DNA of 64,000 nucleotides. It comes from CBDBZL01 sp031399025. Lineage in GTDB: Bacteria > Pseudomonadota > Alphaproteobacteria > Sphingomonadales > Sphingomonadaceae. Shown piece after piece: positions 46,300 to 55,264 of the stretch. How positions within the stretch are numbered: position 1 is the first letter of the stretch; the number at the start of each line of letters is the position of its first letter. The position numbers and the translations under genes are program-made. Under the pieces are notes generated by a model, which was given only the letters and a program-made list of their open reading frames with translations, ran no database searches and was not told the DNA's origin. Location: positions 18,914 to 82,913 of the forward strand of contig JANNOJ010000095.1 of assembly GCA_031399025.1 (NCBI GenBank). Direction: 5' to 3'.

Positions 46300-47366
46300 C
46301 GCAGCTTCAGCGTCGCCAGGCCGAGGACCGCGAGCACGATGGCGATGATCCAGAAGCGGATCACCACGGTCGACTCCTTCCAGCCGAGCTGTTCGAAGTG
46401 GTGATGGATCGGGGCCATCTTGAACACCCGCCGGCCGGTGCGCTTGAACCAGAACACCTGAATGATCACCGAAAGCGCCTCGAACACGAACAGCCCGCCG
46501 ACGATGGCGAGCACGATCTCGTGGTGGGTGGCGACCGCGATCGCGCCCAGCGCGCCGCCCAGGGCCAGCGAGCCGGTATCGCCCATGAACACCGCGGCGG
46601 GCGGCGCATTGAACCACAGGAAGGCGAGGCCCGCGCCCATGATCGCCGCGCACAATATGGCCAGCTCGCCCGCGAACAGCACGTGGGGGATGCCCAGGTA
46701 ATCGGAATAATCCACCCTGCCCACCAGGTAGGCGATGAGCATGAAGGCGCCGGCCGCGATCACGACCGGCATGGTGGCGAGGCCGTCGAGCCCGTCGGTG
46801 AGGTTCACTGCATTGCCCGCGCCCACGATCACCACTGCGGCGAACACGTAGTAGAACGGGCCGAGCGGGATGACCCGGTCGGACAGGAACGGCACGTAGA
46901 GGTCGGTGCTGATCTCGCCTACGATGATCGCCGCGGCAATGCCCGCGACCACGAACTCGCACAGCAACCGCACCCGGCCCGAGACACCCTGGTGACTGCG
47001 CTTGGTGACCTTGTCGAAATCATCCATGAAGCCGATCACACCAAAGCCGCCGGTGACCGCGAGGCAGGCCCAGACGAACGGGTTGGACAGGTCCATCCAG
47101 ATCAGCATCGAGAGGACCAGCGCAATCAGGATCATCAGCCCGCCCATGGTTGGCGTGCCCACTTTGGCGAGGTGCGTCTGGGGCCCGTCGGCGCGGATCG
47201 GCTGCCCCTTGCCCTGGCGCACGCGCAACATGGCGATGAAGCGCGGGCCGATGACGAGGCCGATGGCGAGGGCGGTCAGCATGGCCGCGCCCGAGCGGAA
47301 GGTCTGATAGCGCACGAGGTTCCACAGCCCCTCGAATTCCAGCATCTGCGCGAGATAATAGAGCAT
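46296..47366 (-). CDS. mraY: Phospho-N-acetylmuramoyl-pentapeptide transferase
   Basis: The membrane enzyme forming lipid I from undecaprenyl phosphate. The 356-residue protein has ten predicted helices. Key sites are KVGTPTMGGLMIL near 68-80, MDDFDKVTKRSHQGVSGR near 115-132 with the Asp pair, NLTDGLDGLA near 187-196, and the HHH loop APIHHHFEQLGWKES near 320-334. It follows murF by 71 bp on the same strand and overlaps murD. Confidence 0.97.
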   Translation of the reverse strand: MLYYLAQMLEFEGLWNLVRYQTFRSGAAMLTALAIGLVIGPRFIAMLRVRQGKGQPIRADGPQTHLAKVGTPTMGGLMILIALVLSMLIWMDLSNPFVWACLAVTGGFGVIGFMDDFDKVTKRSHQGVSGRVRLLCEFVVAGIAAAIIVGEISTDLYVPFLSDRVIPLGPFYYVFAAVVIVGAGNAVNLTDGLDGLATMPVVIAAGAFMLIAYLVGRVDYSDYLGIPHVLFAGELAILCAAIMGAGLAFLWFNAPPAAVFMGDTGSLALGGALGAIAVATHHEIVLAIVGGLFVFEALSVIIQVFWFKRTGRRVFKMAPIHHHFEQLGWKESTVVIRFWIIAIVLAVLGLATLKLR

Positions 47367-47437
47367 CTGTCTTCAAGACCAGCCTTCGACCAGACCCGCC
47401 ATCACCCAGGTCATCACCACGGCCCGCAGACCGGCCA

Positions 47438-48907
47438 TCACTGGCGGCTCGCCGGCGCCCGGGCAGCGAAATGCGCCACCAGCCGGGCCAGGCCGACCGA
47501 ATTGGACCCCTTGACGAGCACCACGTCGCCGCCCGTGAGGCCGAATTCCTCCAGCGCGCCGATCGCTTCGCCCGCTCCAGCGCAATGGGCGAAGCGCAAG
47601 GGCTTGCCAAGCGCCGCGCCGACGGCTTTCCCCAGCTCGCGGGCCAGGGCGGCCATCTCCTCGCCCACCAGCAGCGCAAAATCGACCTCGGCGGCGAGCA
47701 GCGGTGCGGCGAGGCGGGCGTGGAACTCGGGTGAGAAATCGCCCAGCTCCTTCATCGCGCCCAGCACCGCGATGCGGCGGGCGGCAGGGGTCCGGCCGAG
47801 CTGCGCGAGGGTGGCGCGCATGCTGGCCGGGTTGGCGTTGTAGCTCTCGTCGATCACCAGTGCGTGACCCCCCGGCGCCGGGATGCGCAGCCGCGCGCCG
47901 CGGCCCTTGAGGCCGCCCAACTCGGCGAGCGCCAGCCCGGCCGCTCCCAGATCGCCTCCGGCAGCGTGCACCGCGGCCAGCACGCACAGCGAGTTGTCCA
48001 CCCAATGCGCCCCCGGCTCGGCAATCGTGTAGCACAACCGGCGCGAGCCCAAGGCGGCGGTGACCAGCGAGCCGCCCTGGGCGCCCGGCACCCCGTCGAT
48101 CAGCCGCAGGTCGGCAGCCGCGCTCCGGCCGAACGAGAGGATGCGCGCGCCGCGGGCCTGCGCCGCGGTGTGCAACCGTTCGGCATGGGGGCTATCGGCG
48201 GGAATGACGGCCGTGCCCCCTTCTACCAGGCCGACGAAGATCTCGGCCTTGGCGGCGGCGATGGCCGCTTCGCTCCCCAGGTTCTCGATGTGTGCGGGCG
48301 CGATGGTGGTGATGACGGCCACGTGCGGGCGGACTTGGACGGTGAGGTCGGCGATCTCGCCGGCATGGTTCATGCCCATCTCGAACACGCCGAAGCGGCT
48401 GGCGCGCGGCATCCGCGCCAGGCTCAGCGGCACGCCGACATGGTTGTTGTAGCTCTTGACCGAGCGGTGGGCAGCGCCCCGGCCCGAGCGCTCCAGCGCG
48501 GCGAAGATCGCCTCCTTCACGCCGGTCTTGCCGACCGAGCCGGTGACCCCGACGACCCTGGCCACGGTCCGCTCGCGCGCCGCGCCCGCCAGCGCCCGCA
48601 GCGCCGCAGCGGTGTCGGCCACGAGCACGTGCGGCTGCGCGATCGGCCGGTCGACGATGGCCGCCGTCGCGCCGTTGGCGAAGGCCTTGTCGCAGAAGCG
48701 ATGGCCATCGGTGGTCTGGCCGACCAGCGCCACGAAAATGTCGCCGGCGCGCACATCGCGCGAATCCATCTCGACCCCGGCAGCTTCGAACTCGCCCGAA
48801 GCCCTGCCGCCGGTCGCCGCGGCGATCTCGGCCGCGGTCCACAGCGCCCCGCGCTGGCGGCCAGGCGCAAGGACGGGCCAACGCCGGCTCCTGGCCCGGG
48901 CGCTCAC
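47438..48907 (-). CDS. murF: UDP-N-acetylmuramoyl-tripeptide--D-alanyl-D-alanine ligase
   Basis: It adds the D-Ala-D-Ala dipeptide. The 489-residue protein is assigned GTG 48907, which overlaps the murE stop (GTGA) like the other junctions. A longer frame from 48943 exists but would run further back into murE. Key sites are VEMDSRDVRAGDIFVAL near 45-61, VVGVTGSVGKTGVKEAIFAAL near 115-135 (ATP loop), EMGMNHAGEI near 177, DESYNANPASMRATL near 335-349 and LGAMKELGD near 362. The first 20 residues are basic and poorly conserved. Confidence 0.94.
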   Translation of the reverse strand: MSARARSRRWPVLAPGRQRGALWTAAEIAAATGGRASGEFEAAGVEMDSRDVRAGDIFVALVGQTTDGHRFCDKAFANGATAAIVDRPIAQPHVLVADTAAALRALAGAARERTVARVVGVTGSVGKTGVKEAIFAALERSGRGAAHRSVKSYNNHVGVPLSLARMPRASRFGVFEMGMNHAGEIADLTVQVRPHVAVITTIAPAHIENLGSEAAIAAAKAEIFVGLVEGGTAVIPADSPHAERLHTAAQARGARILSFGRSAAADLRLIDGVPGAQGGSLVTAALGSRRLCYTIAEPGAHWVDNSLCVLAAVHAAGGDLGAAGLALAELGGLKGRGARLRIPAPGGHALVIDESYNANPASMRATLAQLGRTPAARRIAVLGAMKELGDFSPEFHARLAAPLLAAEVDFALLVGEEMAALARELGKAVGAALGKPLRFAHCAGAGEAIGALEEFGLTGGDVVLVKGSNSVGLARLVAHFAARAPASRQ

Positions 48908-50421
48908 TGCCCGGACCCCGCTGCGCCCAGAGCACCCGCACATTCGCGGGCCACGCTTACATCATCAAACGGCAACACCTGCATCCCCTCGCCCGTCCCC
49001 ACGATCTGTCCCTGCTCATGTCCCTTGCCCGCGACGAGCACCACGTCCCCCGCCCCGGCCAGGCCGATGGCGGCGGCGATGGCCTCGCGCCGCCCGCCGA
49101 TCTCGCGCACTTCGCCCGATGCCGTGCCTGCCCCCGCCAGGATCGCCGCGCGGATGGCGGCCGGGTCCTCCCCGCGCGGATTGTCGTCGGTGACGATCGC
49201 CAGATCGGCCTCGCGCGCCGCCACCGCGCCCATCGGCCCGCGCTTGCCCGGGTCGCGGTCGCCGCCCGCGCCGAACACCGCGATCAGCCGGCCGCGCCCA
49301 TGCTCGCTCCGGCCCACGTGCGGGCGCAGCGCGGTGATGGCGGCGGCGAGCGCGTCGGGGGTGTGCGCGTAATCGACATAGACCGGCGCACCGGCGGCGG
49401 TGATGACCGCGCGCTCCAGCCGCCCGCGCACGGGCTGGAGCCGGGATAGCGCATCGAAGACCCGCGTGGGCTCGCTGCCAGTGGCAATGGCGAGGCCAGC
49501 AGCAACCAGCGCGTTGGCTGCCTGGTAGGCACCGATCAACGGCAGCGAGACGCGGTATCGTATGCCGGCGTGCTCGAGATCCAGGTCCTGGCCGAGAAGC
49601 CCGGCTAGGCGCGACACCAGGCGGATCCCCGCGCCCGCTTCGCCCACGGTGAACAACCGCAGCCCGCGCTCGCCCGCTACCGCCAGCGCGCGGCTCGACC
49701 AGGCATCATCGGCCCACACGACCGCAGTCCCGGCCGCGCCCACTACCTCGGCGAACAGGCGCATCTTGGCGGCGAAGTAGTCCTCCATGTCAGCGTGATA
49801 ATCGAGATGGTCGCGGCTGAGGTTGGTGAAGGCCCCGGCTGCTACCGCGATCCCTTCGTTGCGATATTGCGCCAGGCCGTGGCTGGAAGCTTCGTAGGCG
49901 ACATGCGTCACGCCTTCGCGCGCGAGACCGCTCATGTTTGCAAGGAAGGTGACTATGTCAGGTGTGGTGAGACCGGTGGAAACACTGCCGTCAGGCGTAG
50001 TGACGCCCAGCGTGCCGATGGAGGCTGCCCGCTCGCCGCATTGACGCCAGATCTGCCGCACCATCTCCACGGTCGACGTCTTGCCGTTGGTCCCGGTCAC
50101 GCCGACCACGATGGCCGGCACCGGCGTGAAGAAGTGCGCGGCAAGGTGGGCAAAGGCGCGGCGCGGCAAAGGATCGGCGAGATGCGCCGCGCCTTCGACC
50201 CGCGCCTCAGGCCGGGCGACCACGGCGATGGCACCGGCGGCGACGGCGGCCGGGACGAACGCCTCGCCGTTCACCTGGCTGCCGGCGAAGGCGCCGAACA
50301 CGGTTCCGGGCGCCACCTTGCGGTGATCGATGGCGAAGCCGGTCACCGGGCGCTCACCCCAGGCGGCGGCCCAGTCTCCGGTCTCCAGCCCCGCCTCCGC
50401 CGCGAGGCGTGCGAGCTTCAT
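48904..50421 (-). CDS. murE: UDP-MurNAc-L-Ala-D-Glu--meso-diaminopimelate ligase
   Basis: It adds the third stem residue. The 505-residue protein has DHRKVAPGTVFGAFAG near 33-48, VVGVTGTNGKTSTVEMVRQIW near 106-126 (ATP loop), EASSHGLAQYR near 179, NLSRDHLDYHADMEDYFAAK near 200-219, and VYVDYAHTPDALAAAI near 343-358. The specificity motif DDNPRGEDP near 410-418 indicates meso-diaminopimelate. Both ends overlap neighbours by 4 nt. Confidence 0.96.
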   Translation of the reverse strand: MKLARLAAEAGLETGDWAAAWGERPVTGFAIDHRKVAPGTVFGAFAGSQVNGEAFVPAAVAAGAIAVVARPEARVEGAAHLADPLPRRAFAHLAAHFFTPVPAIVVGVTGTNGKTSTVEMVRQIWRQCGERAASIGTLGVTTPDGSVSTGLTTPDIVTFLANMSGLAREGVTHVAYEASSHGLAQYRNEGIAVAAGAFTNLSRDHLDYHADMEDYFAAKMRLFAEVVGAAGTAVVWADDAWSSRALAVAGERGLRLFTVGEAGAGIRLVSRLAGLLGQDLDLEHAGIRYRVSLPLIGAYQAANALVAAGLAIATGSEPTRVFDALSRLQPVRGRLERAVITAAGAPVYVDYAHTPDALAAAITALRPHVGRSEHGRGRLIAVFGAGGDRDPGKRGPMGAVAAREADLAIVTDDNPRGEDPAAIRAAILAGAGTASGEVREIGGRREAIAAAIGLAGAGDVVLVAGKGHEQGQIVGTGEGMQVLPFDDVSVARECAGALGAAGSGQ

Positions 50422-52205
50422 TCGCCGTCTTCCGGGTTCAGCTGGGGGATGAGGTAGCGCAGGTCCGCAAGATCCACCTCGCGGTCCGCATCGGGATAGA
50501 CGCCCAGCTGCGGGCCGATCCGCGAGACCAGCCGGCCCACGATGGGCGCCGCATTCCAGGCCGCGGTGCGCTGGTAGGAACTGGCGGCGGTGCCCTTGGG
50601 CTCGTCGAGCATCGTGATGATCACGAAGCGCGGGTCGTCCATCGGGAACGCGGCGGCGAAGGTGGAGACCAGCGTCGTGCGCCGGTAGCCGCCCGCGCCC
50701 GGCTTTTCCGCGCTGCCGGTCTTGCCGCCCACGCGGAAGCCCGGCGCATCGGCATTGCGGCCCGTACCGTAGAGCGCGATCAGCCGCATCAGCTGGTTCA
50801 TCCGGGCGCTGGTGCTGGCCTTGAACACGCGCCGCCCACGCGGCGCCTGGCCGGGCTCCAGCCGGCGCAGGGTGGCGGGCCGCCAGATGCCGCCGTTGAC
50901 CATCGTGGCGTAGGCGGTCGCCAGGTGCAGCGGGGTGACCGCGACGCCATGGCCGAAGCCCACCGTCATGCCCGTGATCCGCGCCCAGGGGCCGCTCTGC
51001 CAGATCGGGAAGCCGCGGGCGGGCAGCTCGATGAACGGTCGCTCGTTGAAGCCCAGGTCCGCCATCACCTGCTTCAGGCGTACCGGGCCGATCTCGTCGG
51101 CGATCTGGGCGGTGACGATGTTGGAGGAATGCATCAGCGTCTGCGCCGCGTTGAGGCTGCTGCCGATCGGGTGGCTGTCGCGGATCGCATGATTGCCGAT
51201 GCGCACCGGGGCGCTCGACTGCCAGCGGCGCGACAGATCGGTGATGATTCCGGCGTCGATCGCCGCGGCCACCGTGAGCGGCTTGAAGGTGGAGCCCAGC
51301 TCGTAGACCTGGTTGGTCACCCGGTTGAACATCCGCGCCTCGCCGATCTCGTCGATCCGGTTGGGGTCGAAGGCGGGCAGCGAGGCGAGCGCCAGCACCT
51401 CGCCGGTATCGACATCGAGCACGATGCCCGCCGCGCCCGCCGCGTCGACCGCCAGCATGCCGCGCGACAGCTCGTCCTCGAGCGCGCCCTGCACCCGCGC
51501 GTCGATCGACAGCGGCACCGAGGTGCCGCGGGTTGCCGGATCGGCCAGCTGCCGATCGAGCACCGCCTCCATCCCCACCCGGCCATGACCATCAGCGGCG
51601 ACATAGCCAAGCACGTGGGCCGCCAGCGCGCCTTGCGGGTAGTGCCGATCGGTCTCGCGCGGCAGCTCGAGCGCCAGCTCGCCGATCTCGTTCACCCGGT
51701 TGGCGTCCTCGGGCAGCACGCGGCGATGCAGATAGCCCGGCCGGCCGGTGGCGAGGCGACGGGCGATGGTCGCCTCGTCGAGTTCGGGGAAGATCGCCGT
51801 GAGCCGGGCGGCGACGTCCTGCGGCGACTTGACCAGCGGCGGGCCGCCGTCGTCGAGCGCATCGGGGTTGAACCACAGCGCATAGGCGGGAAAGGCGCGG
51901 GCGAGCGGGACGCCGTTGCGGTCGGTGATCTCGCCGCGCGGGGGCAGCAGCAGCTCGGCCATCGAACTGGTCGCGCTGGGCGGCTGGATCACCCCGAGCC
52001 AGGCGATCCGGGAGAGCGCGGCCAGCGCGATGAGCAGGAACGCGCCGCCCACCAGCAGCACCCGCAGCCGCGCCACCAGCAGCGCCCGGCGGCGCAGGTC
52101 GGTCAGCGGCGGGGCGGAGCGCGGCCCGGCCGGTGCGCGCGGTGCGGCCGGCGCGAAGGAGAGGGGCCCAGATCGGCCGGCACGAGCGGCGGCCTGGGCG
52201 ATCAC
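50418..52205 (-). CDS. ftsI: Septal transpeptidase FtsI (PBP3)
   Basis: The class B penicillin-binding protein of the septum. The 595-residue protein has a short cytosolic tail, one membrane helix near 45-70 (ARLRVLLVGGAFLLIALAAL), the non-catalytic N-terminal domain, and the transpeptidase domain. Active-site boxes are GSTFKPLT (the Ser-x-x-Lys nucleophile) near 302, SSN in HSSNIVTAQ near 363, and KTG in GGKTGSAEKP near 500. It ends overlapping murE by 4 nt and starts 7 bp after ftsL. Confidence 0.95.
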   Translation of the reverse strand: MIAQAAARAGRSGPLSFAPAAPRAPAGPRSAPPLTDLRRRALLVARLRVLLVGGAFLLIALAALSRIAWLGVIQPPSATSSMAELLLPPRGEITDRNGVPLARAFPAYALWFNPDALDDGGPPLVKSPQDVAARLTAIFPELDEATIARRLATGRPGYLHRRVLPEDANRVNEIGELALELPRETDRHYPQGALAAHVLGYVAADGHGRVGMEAVLDRQLADPATRGTSVPLSIDARVQGALEDELSRGMLAVDAAGAAGIVLDVDTGEVLALASLPAFDPNRIDEIGEARMFNRVTNQVYELGSTFKPLTVAAAIDAGIITDLSRRWQSSAPVRIGNHAIRDSHPIGSSLNAAQTLMHSSNIVTAQIADEIGPVRLKQVMADLGFNERPFIELPARGFPIWQSGPWARITGMTVGFGHGVAVTPLHLATAYATMVNGGIWRPATLRRLEPGQAPRGRRVFKASTSARMNQLMRLIALYGTGRNADAPGFRVGGKTGSAEKPGAGGYRRTTLVSTFAAAFPMDDPRFVIITMLDEPKGTAASSYQRTAAWNAAPIVGRLVSRIGPQLGVYPDADREVDLADLRYLIPQLNPEDGE

Positions 52206-52212
52206 TTGGCGA

Positions 52213-52737
52213 TCACCGGGCGGCGGCTTGGGCCAGCGCGCCCAGCTGGATGCGGGTAGGGCCCTGCGGCATCACCAGCGCGAGGCGCGGGGCGCTGGCC
52301 TCGGGCACCAGCAGCGCCACCTCGACCGGCTTGCCGGTGAGCGGCGAGACCGGGCCATCGGCGCGCGGTTCGGCTTGGGCCGGGGTGTAGCTCGCCAGCT
52401 GGATCTCGGGCGCTCCGGCATCTCCCGGCGCCGGGCGAGCGGGCGAGGTTCCCAGCATGGCCAACTGGCGCTCGCCGGAGATGAACTGGCTCGCCTCGGG
52501 CGGGCGGTAGCCGAAGTCCACCCGGTTCCACTGGGCCAGCTGCAGCTGGCTCGAACGGGTGAGGAATTCGGTTTCCAGCAGCAGGTTCTGCTCTTCCAGC
52601 GCGACGATTTCGCGCTCGGCGCGGACCAGTTCGCTCTTTACCGAATGCACCTTGAGATGCAGCCCCAGGTACAGCGCGGCGCACACCGCCAGGATCGCGA
52701 TCCAGCCGATGCGGCGGATACGGGCTTCGTGGGTCAT
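52213..52737 (-). CDS. ftsL: FtsL-like cell division protein
   Basis: A 174-residue bitopic protein in the ftsL position between rsmH and ftsI. It has a short basic N-terminus, a membrane helix at about 11-28 (IGWIAILAVCAALYLGLH), and a coiled coil at about 30-75 (LVRAEREIVALEEQNLLLETEFLTR) typical of FtsL/DivIC proteins. The remaining 100 residues are Ala/Pro-rich and longer than in gammaproteobacterial FtsL, but similar tails occur in relatives. It would form FtsQLB-like complexes with FtsQ and a FtsB encoded elsewhere. Identification rests on topology and synteny. Confidence 0.85.
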   Translation of the reverse strand: MTHEARIRRIGWIAILAVCAALYLGLHLKVHSVKSELVRAEREIVALEEQNLLLETEFLTRSSQLQLAQWNRVDFGYRPPEASQFISGERQLAMLGTSPARPAPGDAGAPEIQLASYTPAQAEPRADGPVSPLTGKPVEVALLVPEASAPRLALVMPQGPTRIQLGALAQAAAR

Positions 52738-53699
52738 GCGGCTTCCTCGCGGGGCAGGCGGGCGGGTGCGGTGGTACGGATGGCGGCGCGCAGGGTGGCG
52801 GAGCGGGCGCGCGGGTTGCGGGCGAGCTCGGCCTCGCCGGCGCGGATCGCTTTGCCGACGGCGGCGAAGCGCGGGGCCGGCGCGGCCGCCGCCCGGGGCA
52901 GGTGGCGCGAACCATGCGGCACGGCCGCGGCGGCCTCGCGCAGGAAGCGCTTGACGATGCGATCCTCCAGCGAATGGAACGCCACCACCGCCAGTCGCCC
53001 GCCCTCGCGCAGCAGCGCCTCGGCGGCGGCGAGCCCGGCCTCGAGCTCGTCGAGCTCGCCGTTCACGTGGATGCGGATGGCCTGGAAGCTGCGCGTGGCC
53101 GGATCCTTGGGCGCGCCGGGGCGATGGCCCAGCGCCTTGCGCACCACCGCCGCCAGCTCGCCGGTGGTCGCCAGCGGACGGGCGGCGACGATGGCCCGGG
53201 CGACCCGGCGCGACTGGCGCTCCTCGCCATAGCGATAGAGCACGTCGGCGATCGCGGCCTCGGGCGCCTCGTTGAGGAAATCGGCCGCACTGGGTCCGCT
53301 GCGCTCCATCCGCATGTCGAGCGGGCCGTCGGCGGAGAACGCGAAGCCGCGGCTCGCCTCGTCGAGCTGCATCGAAGAGACGCCGATATCCATCGCCACC
53401 CCGTCCACCCGCGCGATCCCCACCTCGGCCATCGCCGCGACCATCTCGGAGAAGCGGCGGGCGTGGAGCACCAGCCGCGGCGGCTCGCCGAGCTCGCGGG
53501 GCTGCGTCTCGGGCCAGGCGCGCCCGGCGGCGATGGCGTCCGGATCGCGGTCGAAGGCGTGGACCTGGGCCCCGGCGGCGAGCAGCGCGCGGGTGTAGCC
53601 GCCCGCCCCGAAGGTGGCGTCGATCACCACGTCGCCCGGCCCCGGGGCGAGCGCGGCCATGACCTCATCCAGCAGGACCGGGACGTGGCGCTCGCTCAT
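52734..53699 (-). CDS. rsmH: 16S rRNA (cytosine1402-N4)-methyltransferase RsmH (MraW)
   Basis: A SAM-dependent rRNA methyltransferase. The 321-residue protein starts at ATG 53699 (MSERHVPVLLDEVMAAL), overlapping mraZ by 4 nt. Motif I is DATFGAGGYTRALLAAGAQVHAFDRDPDA near 30-58, then DGVAMDIGVSSMQLDEASRGFAF near 103-125, RPGAPKDPATRSFQAIRIHVNGELDELE near 205-232, and VVAFHSLEDRIVKRFLRE near 250-267. The C-terminus KAIRAGEAELARNPRARSATLRAA is standard. Confidence 0.96.
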   Translation of the reverse strand: MSERHVPVLLDEVMAALAPGPGDVVIDATFGAGGYTRALLAAGAQVHAFDRDPDAIAAGRAWPETQPRELGEPPRLVLHARRFSEMVAAMAEVGIARVDGVAMDIGVSSMQLDEASRGFAFSADGPLDMRMERSGPSAADFLNEAPEAAIADVLYRYGEERQSRRVARAIVAARPLATTGELAAVVRKALGHRPGAPKDPATRSFQAIRIHVNGELDELEAGLAAAEALLREGGRLAVVAFHSLEDRIVKRFLREAAAAVPHGSRHLPRAAAAPAPRFAAVGKAIRAGEAELARNPRARSATLRAAIRTTAPARLPREEAA

Positions 53700-54193
53700 G
53701 CGCGCCCTCCCCTGCCCGTGGCATCGGCAACCGCCCTGCGGCAATAGGCCTGCGCGCCCTCGAACCCTGCTCCCATGGTTTCCAGCTGCGCCGGGTTCCA
53801 CAGCGTGAAGAAGGCGCCAATGCCCTGAAAATAGATGCGATCCTCGATTCGGCCCAGTTCAGACATGGTTTCCGGCATGACGAACCGGCCGCTCGCATCG
53901 AAGGGGATCTCGGTAAAACTCCACAGTTGTAACGCGCGCAGCTCGCGGTCGAATTCCTGGCCCAGGCGGATCGCCTTCTCCTCCTCGCGGTCGAGCTGCT
54001 CCTCGAACCGGGCCGGGCGGTCGGTGCCGAAGGCGGTGAGGCAGGGCCAGCGGTCGTGCTTGGCCAGGCACAGCACACGCGTGGCGCTGGTCTCGGCGAT
54101 GGTGTTGCGGAACGCCGGCGGCAGGACGAACCGGCCCTTCTCGCCGCGAAGCGAGAAGCCCTGTCCTGCGTACCCTGTCGGCCGTTCCGCCAC
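53696..54193 (-). CDS. mraZ: Transcriptional regulator MraZ
   Basis: MraZ is a DNA-binding protein that represses its own dcw cluster. The 165-residue protein has two AbrB-like beta-fold repeats: GFSLRGEKGRFVLPPAFRN near 11-29 and SFTEIPFDASGRFVMPETM near 90-108, each with the swapped-hairpin core. The first gene of the dcw cluster starts at GTG 54193, preceded by GGGAGG; upstream in-frame codons lack similarity. It overlaps rsmH by 4 nt. A row of GGGA boxes at 54340-54374 is the probable operator. Confidence 0.93.
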   Translation of the reverse strand: MAERPTGYAGQGFSLRGEKGRFVLPPAFRNTIAETSATRVLCLAKHDRWPCLTAFGTDRPARFEEQLDREEEKAIRLGQEFDRELRALQLWSFTEIPFDASGRFVMPETMSELGRIEDRIYFQGIGAFFTLWNPAQLETMGAGFEGAQAYCRRAVADATGRGGRA

Positions 54194-54309
54194 TCGCTCC
54201 CAACCTCCCGATGAACCACCCCTCGAACGGGCACGACCCTGCCGCCGGTGCCGCGCATGCAAACGCGGTCCGTCCACCCCCGCGCAGCGGAGATGCGGGC
54301 GTCATGTCC

Positions 54310-54333
54310 GATGGGATGAAGATGTATCCCATC
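54310..54333. promoter_or_regulatory. 24-bp dyad upstream of mraZ
   Basis: GATGGGAT (54310-54317) and ATCCCATC (54326-54333) form a perfect inverted repeat with an 8-bp spacer, about 117 bp before the mraZ start. It contains the TGGGA word known for MraZ in E. coli in both orientations. It may be a second MraZ site or an RNA hairpin in the leader. Confidence 0.45.
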
Positions 54334-54339
54334 AAGCCG

Positions 54340-54374
54340 CGGGATGGAAGGGGAAATCGCGGGAAACCAGGGGA
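54340..54374. promoter_or_regulatory. mraZ box: Four GGGA boxes at 10-bp period (candidate MraZ operator)
   Basis: On the plus strand, GGGA occurs at 54341, 54351, 54361 and 54371 with C or G before each. The pattern is N-GGGA with 5-bp spacers, repeated four times. MraZ in E. coli binds direct TGGGN repeats spaced by 5 nt upstream of mraZ, so the spacing matches exactly. The repeats lie about 150-180 bp upstream of the mraZ start. The region 54194-54430 contains no gene. Confidence 0.65.
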
Positions 54375-54430
54375 CCTAGGTAGATATCCCAGGTTTTTCC
54401 AGACCCCGCTGGCGCCACCTCAGCGGAGGA

Positions 54431-55264
54431 TCAGGGTCCACCAGCAGCCGGGCGGGGCGAAGATACCTCGGTCGGCGGGACTCCGAGGGTGTTTGCGCCG
54501 CCCGCTCCCGCGATTTCCCCAGTCTGGGCAAAGGCCCGCCCCACCAGCCATTGCAGCGCCTCGGTCGAGCCCGGCCGCGGCCCGGCCAGGTCGAGCAGCG
54601 CGGCATCGGCGAACAGGACGATCTGACCCTCGCCCAGCCTGCAGCGAGCCAGGATCCCTTCGCCCGAGAGGTCGCAACGGGCCCCGTCCGGCCCGCCGCG
54701 CGCCATGAACCGCCCGGCCAGCTCGACCGGCACGCTGTACCCGGCGACCGCGCGCACGGCCGGCCCGGCGGGCTGGTCGGCATCGAACTCGAGCACCAGG
54801 CCCCAGCGCGCCAGGATCGGCGAGAGCAGCGCCACGTCCTGCGGGCGGCGGCGATCGCCCAGGCCGAAACGCGATTCGCCCGTCATCCACGGGTCGGCGA
54901 GCAGCAGCAGGCGCCCGCCTTGGCGCACCCAGGCATCGAGGGCGACGTTTTCCTGCGGGGAGAGCCCGCGCGGCTGGGCGAGCAGCAGCCGCGACTGACC
55001 GGCGAGCGCCGCCTGATCGAGCGCGTCGAGCGGCACCAGACGCCAGTCCTGCTCGAGCACCGCGCGCGCCCAGTGCGCCCGGTAGCTGCCGCCGATCAGC
55101 TCGTCGACATCGGCCGCCTCGCCCCACAAGATGGGCACGCTACCCATGATCGCCAGCGCGGGCCGGGGCAGGTCGGCCGGCGCCCGGTCGTGTCCCGCAG
55201 CCGACGAAGAGGTGGAGAAGGCCAGCGCCGCTAGCGTGATCTCAAGGGCGCGCAGCAGCGCCAT
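54431..55264 (-). CDS. GldG/DUF4350-like exported protein
   Basis: A 277-residue protein with an N-terminal signal-like segment (LEITLAALAFSTSSSAAGH). The core resembles GldG/DUF4350-type domains: IMGSVPILWGE near 39, WRLVPLDALDQ near 75, LLLAQPRGLSPQENVALDAWVRQGGRLLLLADP near 93-125, and GEGQIVLFADAALLD near 215. In this fold an open Rossmann-like domain senses or binds sugars or lipids; function here is unknown. It overlaps the preceding small membrane-protein gene by 23 bp. It is the last gene before mraZ but is not part of the dcw cluster. Confidence 0.55.
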   Translation of the reverse strand: MALLRALEITLAALAFSTSSSAAGHDRAPADLPRPALAIMGSVPILWGEAADVDELIGGSYRAHWARAVLEQDWRLVPLDALDQAALAGQSRLLLAQPRGLSPQENVALDAWVRQGGRLLLLADPWMTGESRFGLGDRRRPQDVALLSPILARWGLVLEFDADQPAGPAVRAVAGYSVPVELAGRFMARGGPDGARCDLSGEGILARCRLGEGQIVLFADAALLDLAGPRPGSTEALQWLVGRAFAQTGEIAGAGGANTLGVPPTEVSSPRPAAGGP

